A DNA stretch of 64,000 nt, taken from assembly GCA_964523145.1 (NCBI GenBank), contig CAZFYB010000004.1, positions 1 through 64,000 on the forward strand, given 5' to 3'. How positions within the stretch are numbered: position 1 is the stretch's first letter; the number at the start of each line of letters is the position of its first letter. The notes under the pieces are model-generated. The model made no database searches. It was not told where the DNA came from and saw only the letters and a program-made list of their open reading frames with translations. Made by a program: the position numbers and the translations under genes. The DNA is from Microsaccharimonas sp964523145. Lineage in GTDB: Bacteria > Patescibacteriota > Saccharimonadia > Saccharimonadales > Saccharimonadaceae. Shown one piece after another: positions 50,606-58,636 of the stretch.

Positions 50606-52411
50606 ATGCAGCGCTTTTCATCACAAAAAAATCTTGGTTTTACGATTGTTGAATTGATTGTTGTGATTTCGGTCATTGCTATTCTTGCAGGCATTACTAT
50701 TGTTGGCTATGGCGCATGGCAAAAGGGTATTCGCACCGATCAGGTGGTGAGTGATTTGAAAGCCGCAGCAGCAGCTATGGAATCGGCTCGCAATGAACAA
50801 AATGGCTACCCAAGCTCACTCCCTTCAACCGTCAAAGCCAGTGACGGAGTGACGTTGACGGTTATTGAAACAAGCAGCGGCACCTTTTGTATTGATGGAA
50901 AAAGTACTACTGATACAACAATTAATTACTATATTGATCAATCACTCGTTTCGAGTTCAGCCAAAACAGGTACTTGTGCAACGAGGGTGGCTTCAGTGGC
51001 ACCGAATACGCCTACTGCAGTAACAGTAGAAAACTTTGGGACTGGTTTGCGTGTTTCTTGGGCATCACCTGGTGGAACGGTCACGCAATATAGTGTGCAG
51101 TGTGCTCGAGATGCTGCATACATTAGCGATGTTGTAGGTGCAACGGTTGCTCCACCCTTATTAACAGTTGATATCCCTGTTTCTACCTCCGCTCAATACT
51201 TTTGTAAAGTGAATGCAATAAATTCAGCTGGTTCTGGAGCATGGTCGACCACTATAGCAGCCACGATTGGAGTGGTTACAGCTATAGATACTGGTGGATC
51301 TTACGATTGTTTTATTGTGACAAACGGCAGCGCCTATTGTCGTGGAACTGACTCCAATGGTTATTTTGGTTCCGGAACGACCACTTCGGTAACCACGGCT
51401 CCGATAAAAGTTTCATTATCTGGTTCGCTGGCGGGTAAAACCATAAAGCAAATTGCCATTGGTAATAACCATGCCTGTGTCGTAGCATCAGATGATAACA
51501 TATATTGCTGGGGTAGGAACTCTTCCGGACAATTAGGTAATGGTGATATCTATTCAAATAGAGTTTATTTAGCGTCACCGGTTGTAACTAGTGGTGTATT
51601 AGCAGGTAAAACGATAAAGCAAGTAAATGCAGCATCCGATAATACCTGTGTAATAGCTTCTGATAATAATGCCTACTGTTGGGGGCAAAATGCATCGGGT
51701 CAGCTAGGGAATAACTCAAATACGACTTCTTACGTACCGGTTGCCGTTACTACTTCAGGCGTATTATCCGGGAAAACAATTAAACAAATTGAAATGGCTA
51801 CTTTTTCAGCTTGCGCAGTCGCATCTGATAATAATGCGTATTGTTGGGGTTCTAATCCAGGAAATAACACGAGTTCATCTATAGTGCCTGTTGCCGTTAC
51901 TACCTCAGGTGTCCTTTCGGGTAAAACAATAAAATCGATATCAGTTGGGTCATCACCAAGTTGTGTTTTAGCTTCAGATGATCGTGTATATTGCTGGGGA
52001 GGGAATACCTATGGTGAGCTTGGTAATAATTCAACGACCGCCTCGCTCGTTCCGGTTGCTGTTAATGCATCAGGAGTATTGAGCGGTAAAACTATTATCA
52101 GTATAGCGTCTGGTTCTGGCCATGCTTGTGCTGTTTCATCTGAGGGTTTGGTATATTGCTGGGGAAGAAATACTGCAGGTCAGCTTGGCAATAACTCAAC
52201 TACCAGTTCTTCTGTTCCCGTTGCTGTTGACACGACAGGTGGATTAAATGGCAAAAAAGTTAAATCTTTAAGTATTGAATGGCAGCGTACATGTGCACTT
52301 ACGACAGATAACAATAGCGTATGCTGGGGTAATAACGTACCAGGAACGTTTGATGGTGAAGCAAATCAAAATCGTTTAATACCGACTGCTATAGCTGTTC
52401 CATTAATATAA
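50606..52411 (+). CDS. Type IV prepilin fused to FnIII-like domain and RCC1-type propeller
   Basis: The 601-residue surface protein has leader MQRFSSQKNLG, cleavage motif G-FTIVELIVV and a pilin helix. A small pseudopilin core with Cys (to about 125) is followed by an FnIII-like domain (about 132-218; PTAVTVENFGTGLRVSWASP). From about 220 to 600 there are seven RCC1-like blades, each close to C-x(8-9)-YCWG-x-N-x(2)-GQLGNNS, and five have a near-perfect YCWG. Each blade keeps two Cys, so disulfides are likely. The result is a propeller head on a pilin stem. TACTAT (50590-50595) lies 10 nt before the ATG. A role in binding is inferred. Confidence 0.87.
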   Translation: MQRFSSQKNLGFTIVELIVVISVIAILAGITIVGYGAWQKGIRTDQVVSDLKAAAAAMESARNEQNGYPSSLPSTVKASDGVTLTVIETSSGTFCIDGKSTTDTTINYYIDQSLVSSSAKTGTCATRVASVAPNTPTAVTVENFGTGLRVSWASPGGTVTQYSVQCARDAAYISDVVGATVAPPLLTVDIPVSTSAQYFCKVNAINSAGSGAWSTTIAATIGVVTAIDTGGSYDCFIVTNGSAYCRGTDSNGYFGSGTTTSVTTAPIKVSLSGSLAGKTIKQIAIGNNHACVVASDDNIYCWGRNSSGQLGNGDIYSNRVYLASPVVTSGVLAGKTIKQVNAASDNTCVIASDNNAYCWGQNASGQLGNNSNTTSYVPVAVTTSGVLSGKTIKQIEMATFSACAVASDNNAYCWGSNPGNNTSSSIVPVAVTTSGVLSGKTIKSISVGSSPSCVLASDDRVYCWGGNTYGELGNNSTTASLVPVAVNASGVLSGKTIISIASGSGHACAVSSEGLVYCWGRNTAGQLGNNSTTSSSVPVAVDTTGGLNGKKVKSLSIEWQRTCALTTDNNSVCWGNNVPGTFDGEANQNRLIPTAIAVPLI

Positions 52412-52412
52412 T

Positions 52413-53564
52413 ATGATTCAATCCGCTCTATCTCCGCTTGTACTGACTGGAAATAATATTATTCTCATGTCCGGCGATGCTTCGGCTGGATTTTTACAAG
52501 ATGCGTATTTCTATTACTTTACCCATATAAATGAACCGGGCTGGAAATATGTATATGATGGAAACAAAGAGTATTTAATTGCTCCTGAGGTAACGGAGGT
52601 TCAGGAAATCTTTGATGGTAAAGCCAATTATGACGATATTCGAAAACTAAGCGGTATTGATACAATTCTAAACATTAACCAGGGAGTTGAATTATTTCAG
52701 AAAATGGCAAAGCAGCATACCGCGGTATATACTATCGATCCATCAAAAGATGACACCCGCGGAATGAACGTAAACCCGACCCAGGTCGATTTCGTGAAAG
52801 AACTTCAAAGTTACTGGTCTGATATCGTTGATGTACGCCCGGAACTGAAAAAAATGCGTGCTATTAAATCTGAAGCAGAAATAGCTACTATTCGAAAAGC
52901 TATTGAACTTACCGTCAACGCGTTTAAACAAGTAAAACAAAAAATTAATACGTATAACTATGAGTATGAAATTGAAGCCGATTTCACCCATTCTTTTAGG
53001 TGGAAGGGAGCTCAAGGTCATGCATATGATCCGATTGTTGCTTCGGGCGTTCATGCATGCACCTTACACTACAATACAAACAACTCAGCTGTGCAGAAGA
53101 ATGAACTCGTTCTTATCGATATTGGTGCTCGGGTTGAGGGATACGCTGCCGATATCACCCGCACCTTTGCGGTCGGTACGCCAACTGAGCGACAGATCGC
53201 GGTGCACGCAGCAGTTGAAGATGCCCATCATAAAATCATTGCATTATTAAAGCCTGATTTAAGAATTGAAGAATATAGTAAAAGTGTCGATGAAATCATG
53301 AAAACTGCGCTTGAAAACCTAGGGTTATTAAAATCACCTAATGATTATCGGCGTTACTTTCCGCATGCCATTAGCCATGGTTTAGGTATAGATGTTCACG
53401 ATTCATTGGGTTCGCCCGAAAAGTTCTCAGTAGGAATGGTCCTTACAGTAGAACCAGGTATCTATATTCCCGAAGAAGGAATAGGTGTAAGAATCGAAGA
53501 CAACATCCTTATTACTAAGGATGGTCACGAGAACTTATCGGCGCATCTGCCGACTTCGCTGTGA
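52413..53564 (+). CDS. M24 Xaa-Pro aminopeptidase-like metallopeptidase
   Basis: The 383-residue protein has an N-terminal creatinase-like domain (to about 145) and a pita-bread catalytic domain. The five metal ligands sit in LIDIGAR, AADITRT, ISHGLGID, VEPGIYIP and RIEDN, so it should be active. It removes residues before proline or acts as a related dipeptidase. TATAAT (52407-52412) abuts the ATG with no gap, so co-transcription with the prepilin gene is more likely than initiation there. Confidence 0.9.
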   Translation: MIQSALSPLVLTGNNIILMSGDASAGFLQDAYFYYFTHINEPGWKYVYDGNKEYLIAPEVTEVQEIFDGKANYDDIRKLSGIDTILNINQGVELFQKMAKQHTAVYTIDPSKDDTRGMNVNPTQVDFVKELQSYWSDIVDVRPELKKMRAIKSEAEIATIRKAIELTVNAFKQVKQKINTYNYEYEIEADFTHSFRWKGAQGHAYDPIVASGVHACTLHYNTNNSAVQKNELVLIDIGARVEGYAADITRTFAVGTPTERQIAVHAAVEDAHHKIIALLKPDLRIEEYSKSVDEIMKTALENLGLLKSPNDYRRYFPHAISHGLGIDVHDSLGSPEKFSVGMVLTVEPGIYIPEEGIGVRIEDNILITKDGHENLSAHLPTSL

Positions 53565-53580
53565 TATACTAATGGTAATA

Positions 53581-53976
53581 ATGAAACAACAATTTTTTGT
53601 GTTCTTGCTACGTTGGGCGCTGAATTCGGTCGGTCTTTGGTTAGCGGTGAGGTTGCTCGGAACGGGATATGACGATATCGATGTTACTGCGGGTTTTTGG
53701 GGCTTTACGCTTGCCGGGCTGATATTCTCGCTCTTTAATAGCATTGTTAAACCACTGCTTGTTGTGTTGTCGTTACCGGCGATGTTATTAACACTCGGTC
53801 TGTTTAGTATCATCATTAATGGAATGCTAGTGTACTTTACACTAGCTTTAGCTCCGGGCATTGCGATGTCGTTTGGTAACTCGATTCTTGCCGGAATCAT
53901 TCTAAGTCTGATAAACTATATAGTAAGTGCTGCGGTTGAATTACGTAGTGAAACAAGTAGGAGTAAACGCGCATGA
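53581..53976 (+). CDS. YvlD/phage-holin superfamily IV membrane protein
   Basis: The 131-residue protein has four hydrophobic helices, with SLFNSIVKPLLVVLSLPAMLLTLGLF typical of the PF04020 group (Bacillus YvlD, mycobacterial holin IV). Function is unclear; some members aid envelope stress resistance. TATACT (53565-53570) lies 10 nt before ATG 53581 and overlaps the ATG at 53572, so 53581 is the start. It overlaps secG by 4 nt. Confidence 0.85.
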   Translation: MKQQFFVFLLRWALNSVGLWLAVRLLGTGYDDIDVTAGFWGFTLAGLIFSLFNSIVKPLLVVLSLPAMLLTLGLFSIIINGMLVYFTLALAPGIAMSFGNSILAGIILSLINYIVSAAVELRSETSRSKRA

Positions 53977-54200
53977 GTATTGATACCATTTTGCAAATAG
54001 TTATGATTGGATCGGCCATTTTAATGGCTGCGAGTATTCTATTGCAACAGCGAGGCGCTACTCTTGGTGCTGGCTTTGGTAGCTCGGGTGAACTTTATAC
54101 TACTCGCCGCGGTGTCGATAAAAATTTATTTGAAGTTACTATTGTATTGGCCGTTATCTTCATCTTATCTATTCTTGCTGGTCTTCTTATACCTAGCTAA
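53973..54200 (+). CDS. secG: Preprotein translocase subunit SecG
   Basis: The 75-residue protein has two membrane helices (IVMIGSAILMAASILLQQ and FEVTIVLAVIFILSILAGLL) and the loop RGATLGAGFGSSGELYTTRRGVDKN, the hallmark of SecG. It assists the SecYEG channel. It begins within the previous stop (ATGA) and is followed after 13 nt by an exported binding protein. Confidence 0.92.
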   Translation: MSIDTILQIVMIGSAILMAASILLQQRGATLGAGFGSSGELYTTRRGVDKNLFEVTIVLAVIFILSILAGLLIPS

Positions 54201-54213
54201 TTAAAGGCACTCT

Positions 54214-56007
54214 ATGGCTGATAACGAACCAAATAAATGGCGTCGCCTTCCCAAAATGAGTTTTAACTCAAAAGATCTTTCGCGTCGTATGAAAAAAGTT
54301 GAGGGCGCGACTGTTAAGCATGCACGCCGGTTTGTATTTAAACGAATCGATAGTTTTGTAGAGGTTCGCCGCCGCATCGCCTTATGGGTGCTGGCCATTG
54401 GAATTATTATTGGGGCAACTGGTTTACAATTTTTGTGGTACCAAGATAGTTACCGAACCGTTGCGAATGCGACAGGCGGTACGTACGCTGAAGCGGTTCA
54501 AGGGCCAATTGATACATTGAACCCTATCTTTGCAAAAACAAGTGCCGAAGAAGCAGCTGGTGAGTTGTTATTTTCTCGGCTTTTGACGTATGACGAAAGC
54601 GGGAAGCTCAATTATGATTTAGCGGATAGTATGACCGTGAGCGAAGATGGCCGAACGTATACGCTTGCGATTCGACCAGATGCGCGATGGGACGATGGGC
54701 TGTATGTTAAAGCCCGTGACGTGGTATTCACTGTAGGACTTTTAAAAAACCCGGCAACTCGTTCGACTATTACTGGCTGGGAAAATGTTGTCGCACGAGC
54801 AGTTGAAGATCGAACGGTAGTGTTTGAACTCCCGAGTGCATACGCTGCCTTCCCACACGCTATACGATATCTTCCTATTTTGCCCGAACACTTACTAAGG
54901 GATGTTGCGCCGAGCGCACTTCGAGAACATTCATTTAGTTCAAAGCCGGTAGGAAGTGGACCATTCACCCTTCGTTTGTTACAAGAAATTGATGCGACTC
55001 AAGATAGGAAAATTGCCCACTTTGTGAAAAACGATCTGTATTTTAAGGGTTCACCAAAACTTGATCGTTTTCAGTTACACGTATATAAAGATGCTGATGC
55101 CATTAAACGCGCTTTAACAACGTCTGAAGTGAATGCTGCAACCGACCTTACAGTGCTTGATGCTAAAGGGGTACAGGCTGAACGCTATATTGTTGAGAAT
55201 CGACCGGTGAATAGTGGTGTATACGCTATATTAAATACTGCCAGTACACAACTACAAGATGCAAAAGTTCGTCAGGCTCTACAAATCGGTACTGACACGG
55301 CTGCGATCAGAGACGGTATATCTGATAAATTGCCTGTGCTAGACCTACCCTTTATTAGCAGCCAAGTAACCGGAGATGTTCCAGCTGCACCGAAATATAA
55401 TCAAGTTGCGGCCGGTACCCTGCTAGACGAAGCTGGATGGGTGCTAAATGGTGATGTCCGTATGAAAGACGGCCAACCGTTAAAACTTAATGTCGTTACC
55501 ACTAAAAATAATGATTTCGAAAAAGCGCTTGAGATTTTAGCTGAACAATGGCGTGACTTAGGGGTAACAATTAACACGCGAATTGTTGATCCAAAAGATC
55601 CCTCGCAAAATGTTGTACAAGAGATTTTACAACCTCGTCAGTATGATGTATTGCTCTATCAATTAATGATTGGTGGAGACCCTGACGTATATGCCTACTG
55701 GCATGGTTCACAGGCAAGCGGTGGATTTAACTTTTCTAACTATAGTAATGCTATCGCCGATGATGCACTAGTGAGTGCGCGCACAAGGGTAGAGACAGAT
55801 CTTCGTAATGCGAAGTACGTTACTTTTGCTCGTCAGTGGCTTAGTGATGCGCCAGCAATTGGACTGTACCAGGCGACTACTCAATATATTCACGCTCGAA
55901 GCGTCCATACTATCCCTGAAGATTATCAATTTGTATCAGCCGTTGATCGCTACGGAAGTGTACGCTATTGGACAGTAGGTGATAGGACAGTATTTACGAC
56001 ACCATAG
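54214..56007 (+). CDS. Family 5 extracellular solute (peptide)-binding protein
   Basis: The 597-residue protein has a basic N-terminus, one membrane helix at about 53-72 and a large family 5 binding domain. Signatures are PIDTLNPIFAKTSAEEAAGELLFSRLL, ITGWENV, LPILPEHLL, VGSGPFTL and YDVLLYQLMIGGDPDVYAYWHGSQ. It probably captures peptides or related solutes and is anchored by its helix, not by lipid, as no lipobox is seen. Permease and ATPase genes are not adjacent. AAAGG precedes the ATG, and a terminator follows. Confidence 0.9.
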   Translation: MADNEPNKWRRLPKMSFNSKDLSRRMKKVEGATVKHARRFVFKRIDSFVEVRRRIALWVLAIGIIIGATGLQFLWYQDSYRTVANATGGTYAEAVQGPIDTLNPIFAKTSAEEAAGELLFSRLLTYDESGKLNYDLADSMTVSEDGRTYTLAIRPDARWDDGLYVKARDVVFTVGLLKNPATRSTITGWENVVARAVEDRTVVFELPSAYAAFPHAIRYLPILPEHLLRDVAPSALREHSFSSKPVGSGPFTLRLLQEIDATQDRKIAHFVKNDLYFKGSPKLDRFQLHVYKDADAIKRALTTSEVNAATDLTVLDAKGVQAERYIVENRPVNSGVYAILNTASTQLQDAKVRQALQIGTDTAAIRDGISDKLPVLDLPFISSQVTGDVPAAPKYNQVAAGTLLDEAGWVLNGDVRMKDGQPLKLNVVTTKNNDFEKALEILAEQWRDLGVTINTRIVDPKDPSQNVVQEILQPRQYDVLLYQLMIGGDPDVYAYWHGSQASGGFNFSNYSNAIADDALVSARTRVETDLRNAKYVTFARQWLSDAPAIGLYQATTQYIHARSVHTIPEDYQFVSAVDRYGSVRYWTVGDRTVFTTP

Positions 56008-56040
56008 AAAAAATCCACCGTTATGGTGGATTCTTTCTAT
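56004..56040. terminator. Terminator between binding protein and tRNA-Val
   Basis: AATCCACC pairs with GGTGGATT, flanked by complementary CATAGAAA and TTTCTATG. It serves the + strand gene and may also serve tRNA-Val on the - strand. Confidence 0.8.
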
Positions 56041-56116
56041 GGTGGGCGCTGAGGGATTCGAACCCCCGACCCTCTCGGTGTAAACGAGATGCTCTAGCCA
56101 ACTGAGCTAAGCGCCC
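56040..56116 (-). tRNA. tRNA-Val (anticodon TAC)
   Basis: On the - strand, acceptor GGGCGCT pairs with AGCGCCC, the anticodon stem is TCTCG/CGAGA with loop TTTACAC, and the T-loop is GTTCGAATC. CCA is encoded. Confidence 0.97.
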
Positions 56117-56195
56117 TAACAGGAGATGATTATACAGGAAATTACCCCTAAAGACAACAATCCTCCTCGGTGTAGTCAAAATAAGGCCATTATGC

Positions 56196-56201
56196 TATAA
56201 T
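56196..56201 (+). promoter_or_regulatory. -10 box upstream of tRNA-Leu
   Basis: TATAAT lies 68 nt before the mature tRNA-Leu 5' end. The intervening stretch holds the tRNA-Leu-like fragment. Confidence 0.5.
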
Positions 56202-56210
56202 TTACTACCG

Positions 56211-56250
56211 GTAAGCGAGAGTGGCGGATTACGTAATATGCGTAGACGCG
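56211..56250 (+). pseudogene. Partial 5' copy of tRNA-Leu with an 11-nt insertion
   Basis: GTGGCGGA-TT and GTAGACGCGCT both match the 5' third of the intact tRNA-Leu 50 nt downstream and are in the same order, but 11 nt are inserted between them. The copy has no anticodon arm or 3' half. It looks like a decayed tandem duplication. Confidence 0.6.
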
Positions 56251-56268
56251 CTGCGCGACCAGCAATAT

Positions 56269-56356
56269 GCGCGCGTGGCGGAATTGGTAGACGCGCTAGC
56301 TTGAGGGGCTAGTGAGCATTGCGCTCGTGGAGGTTCAAGTCCTCTCGCGCGCACCA
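56269..56356 (+). tRNA. tRNA-Leu (anticodon GAG)
   Basis: 88-nt class II tRNA. Acceptor GCGCGCG pairs with CGCGCGC, anticodon stem CTAGC/GCTAG with loop TTGAGGG, a long variable arm (TGAGCATTGCGCTCG) and T-loop GTTCAAGTC. CCA is encoded. A short A/T-rich hairpin follows at 56359-56395. Confidence 0.96.
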
Positions 56357-56407
56357 TATAAAAAAGACAAGGTTTTGCCTCGTCTTTTTTATTTTGACTA
56401 GGAAAAG

Positions 56408-56668
56408 TTAATTTTCGTCTTTTTTCGCAACGAGCAGTAAGATACCGGCAACGAGGCTGGTGAAAATAAGCATACAGATACCAAAAGCAAGAGTATTCTT
56501 TTTTGTACCTTTGTAGATGCCCCAGGAAATTACTGTCATTGGGATCATCCAGATAAGAGGGATAAGGAGCCAGCCCACTCCGATTGTACTTACAAGACTG
56601 AAGATGAACGCCACCAACTTGATAGTGTTGTCGTTATCGCTGATAATTTTTTCGATTGGCTCGGCCAT
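56408..56668 (-). CDS. Small membrane protein, two to three helices
   Basis: The 86-residue protein has hydrophobic segments at about 18-45 (LVAFIFSLVSTIGVGWLLIPLIWMI) and 60-80 (LAFGICMLIFTSLVAGILLLV), a short charged N-terminus and the tail AKKDEN. AGGAGGGT lies just before the ATG, a strong ribosome site. I do not recognise a firm family; similar small proteins are scattered in low-GC Gram-positives. Confidence 0.75.
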   Translation of the reverse strand: MAEPIEKIISDNDNTIKLVAFIFSLVSTIGVGWLLIPLIWMIPMTVISWGIYKGTKKNTLAFGICMLIFTSLVAGILLLVAKKDEN

Positions 56669-56774
56669 ATATACCCTCCTTTTTTATTGCCTTTATGGTA
56701 ACACGCCGTTGCTTAAACGCCTAATCTATGCTATAGTTTCAGATAAGGAAGCCCTGAAAAAAGGGCATATTTTT

Positions 56775-58595
56775 ATGAAAGAACCAAATCAAATTCGAAA
56801 CGTCGCTATTATTGCTCACGTTGACCATGGCAAGACAACGCTTCTTGATGGCCTCCTAAAACAAAGTAATACCTTCCGTGCTAATCAAGCCGAAATGGAA
56901 CAATCACTGATTATGGACAGTGGTGACCAAGAGCACGAACGCGGTATTACGATTACTGCTAAGCAAACTTCTGTATACCACGGTGATTACAAAATTAACA
57001 TTATTGACACCCCTGGTCACGCCGACTTCTCTGGTGAAGTAGAGCGTACGCTTAACATGGCTGACGGAGTGCTGCTTATTGTTGACGCTCAAGAAGGCCC
57101 AATGCCACAAACGAAATTCGTTCTTTCTAAGGCACTTGAACTTGGCCTAAAACCAGTAGTTATTGTGAATAAAATTGATAAGCCGTCACGCCGTATCGAT
57201 GAGGTTGTCGATGAAGTATCTGATCTCTTTTTGGAACTTGCGATTAGCGATGACCAGTTACATTACCCTGTGTACTACGCAATTGGCCGTGAAGGTAAAG
57301 CGTGGACATCACTTCCTGATAACACCGCTGAACATACTGACCTCACCCCTATATTTGATGCGATTATTAACGACATCCCTGCGCCAACCGTTGAAGCTGA
57401 CATGCCATTCCAGATGCTTGTTACCTCGCTTGCGTACGACACTTTCCAAGGTAAATATGCCATTGGCCGTATTACTCGTGGAAAAATCAAAAAAGGCCAA
57501 GGCATTGTACTTATGAAGCGCGAAGGTGACATTGTCGCCTCTAAAGTTGATAAAGTATTTGGGTATCGTGGCCTGACTCGCGAAGAAATTGACGAAGCTG
57601 GTGCGGGTGACATTGTCGCTCTTACGGGTATTGGTGATGCGCACATTGGCGAAACACTTGCTGATAAAGACCAGCCTGAGGCACTGCCGGTTATTGACGT
57701 TGAAGCGCCAACACTCAGTATGTACCTCGGTCCAAACACGAGTCCTCTTAAAGGTAAAGAAGCAAAGTACAATACCAGCCGCCAAATTGGTGACCGCCTA
57801 AAGCAAGAACTTGAAACAAACGTATCACTTCGAGTGAAAGAAGAGGGTATTGGGTTTGTTGTTTCAGGTCGTGGTGAATTGCACCTTTCGGTGCTTATTG
57901 AAACACTCCGCCGTGAAGATTACGAATTTGAAGTTGGTCGTCCACAAGCCGTGACTATTGAAGAGGACGGTGTGGTGAAAGAACCAGTTGAAGAACTGCT
58001 TGTTGAAGTGGGGAGTGAATTCTTAGGCGCAGTCAGCCAAGAGTTAGGTGCACGTCGTGCAACGACTCTTAAGCAAGAACAAACTGCTTCTGGTGCGACT
58101 CGTGTGACGTATATCATTCCTACTCGAGCGATGATTGGTCTTCGTAACATCCTTATGACGGCTACTAAAGGCACGATTATTATGAATAGCCTGCCACACG
58201 GCTACCAACCGCTGGGTGCTAAACTGCAACAACTTCGTAACGGTGCACTTATCGCTACCGAAGCCGGTGCGACAACAGCCTTTGCACTTGATAACGCAGC
58301 AGCACGCGGAACATTGTTTGTTGGCCCAGGTACAACCGTATACCAAGGTATGATTGTTGGTTTATACAACCGTTCAGGTGACCTTGATGTGAATGTGTGT
58401 CGTGGTAAACAACTAACAAACATGCGTACGTCATCGAGTGATGGTACGATTCAGTTGACTCCGTTTACCGACCTTAGCCTTGAGCAATCAATTGACTTCC
58501 TTGAGGATGATGAGCTGCTTGAAGTTACTCCGCAGAGCGTTCGTTTGCGAAAACGATACCTCGACCCTAACCAACGCAAACGCGCTGCAAAATAG
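56775..58595 (+). CDS. typA: Translational GTPase TypA/BipA
   Basis: The 606-residue ribosome-associated GTPase acts in 50S assembly and stress. G1 AHVDHGKTT, switch I region RGITITAKQ, G3 DTPGHADF and G4 NKIDKP are visible, followed by the EF-G-like domains and the TypA C-terminal domain (NMRTSSSDGTIQL). The ATG at 56775 gives the usual N-terminus IRNVAIIAHVDHG. The leader contains GCCCT-GAAAAA-AGGGC (56750s-56760s), which would hide the AAGGG ribosome site. Confidence 0.95.
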   Translation: MKEPNQIRNVAIIAHVDHGKTTLLDGLLKQSNTFRANQAEMEQSLIMDSGDQEHERGITITAKQTSVYHGDYKINIIDTPGHADFSGEVERTLNMADGVLLIVDAQEGPMPQTKFVLSKALELGLKPVVIVNKIDKPSRRIDEVVDEVSDLFLELAISDDQLHYPVYYAIGREGKAWTSLPDNTAEHTDLTPIFDAIINDIPAPTVEADMPFQMLVTSLAYDTFQGKYAIGRITRGKIKKGQGIVLMKREGDIVASKVDKVFGYRGLTREEIDEAGAGDIVALTGIGDAHIGETLADKDQPEALPVIDVEAPTLSMYLGPNTSPLKGKEAKYNTSRQIGDRLKQELETNVSLRVKEEGIGFVVSGRGELHLSVLIETLRREDYEFEVGRPQAVTIEEDGVVKEPVEELLVEVGSEFLGAVSQELGARRATTLKQEQTASGATRVTYIIPTRAMIGLRNILMTATKGTIIMNSLPHGYQPLGAKLQQLRNGALIATEAGATTAFALDNAAARGTLFVGPGTTVYQGMIVGLYNRSGDLDVNVCRGKQLTNMRTSSSDGTIQLTPFTDLSLEQSIDFLEDDELLEVTPQSVRLRKRYLDPNQRKRAAK

Positions 58596-58636
58596 CCTTG
58601 CGGGCACAGTTGAATCAGACGTATACTAGCTAGAGT

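Noticed and set aside
51312..52390. CRISPR-like or tandem DNA repeat array
   Set aside because: The periodicity follows codons of RCC1 blades inside an intact frame; units are unequal and not separated by unique spacers.
52407..52412. TATAAT immediately before the M24 peptidase start as its promoter
   Set aside because: With no gap the transcript would begin inside the coding region. Co-transcription with the upstream prepilin gene is more likely.
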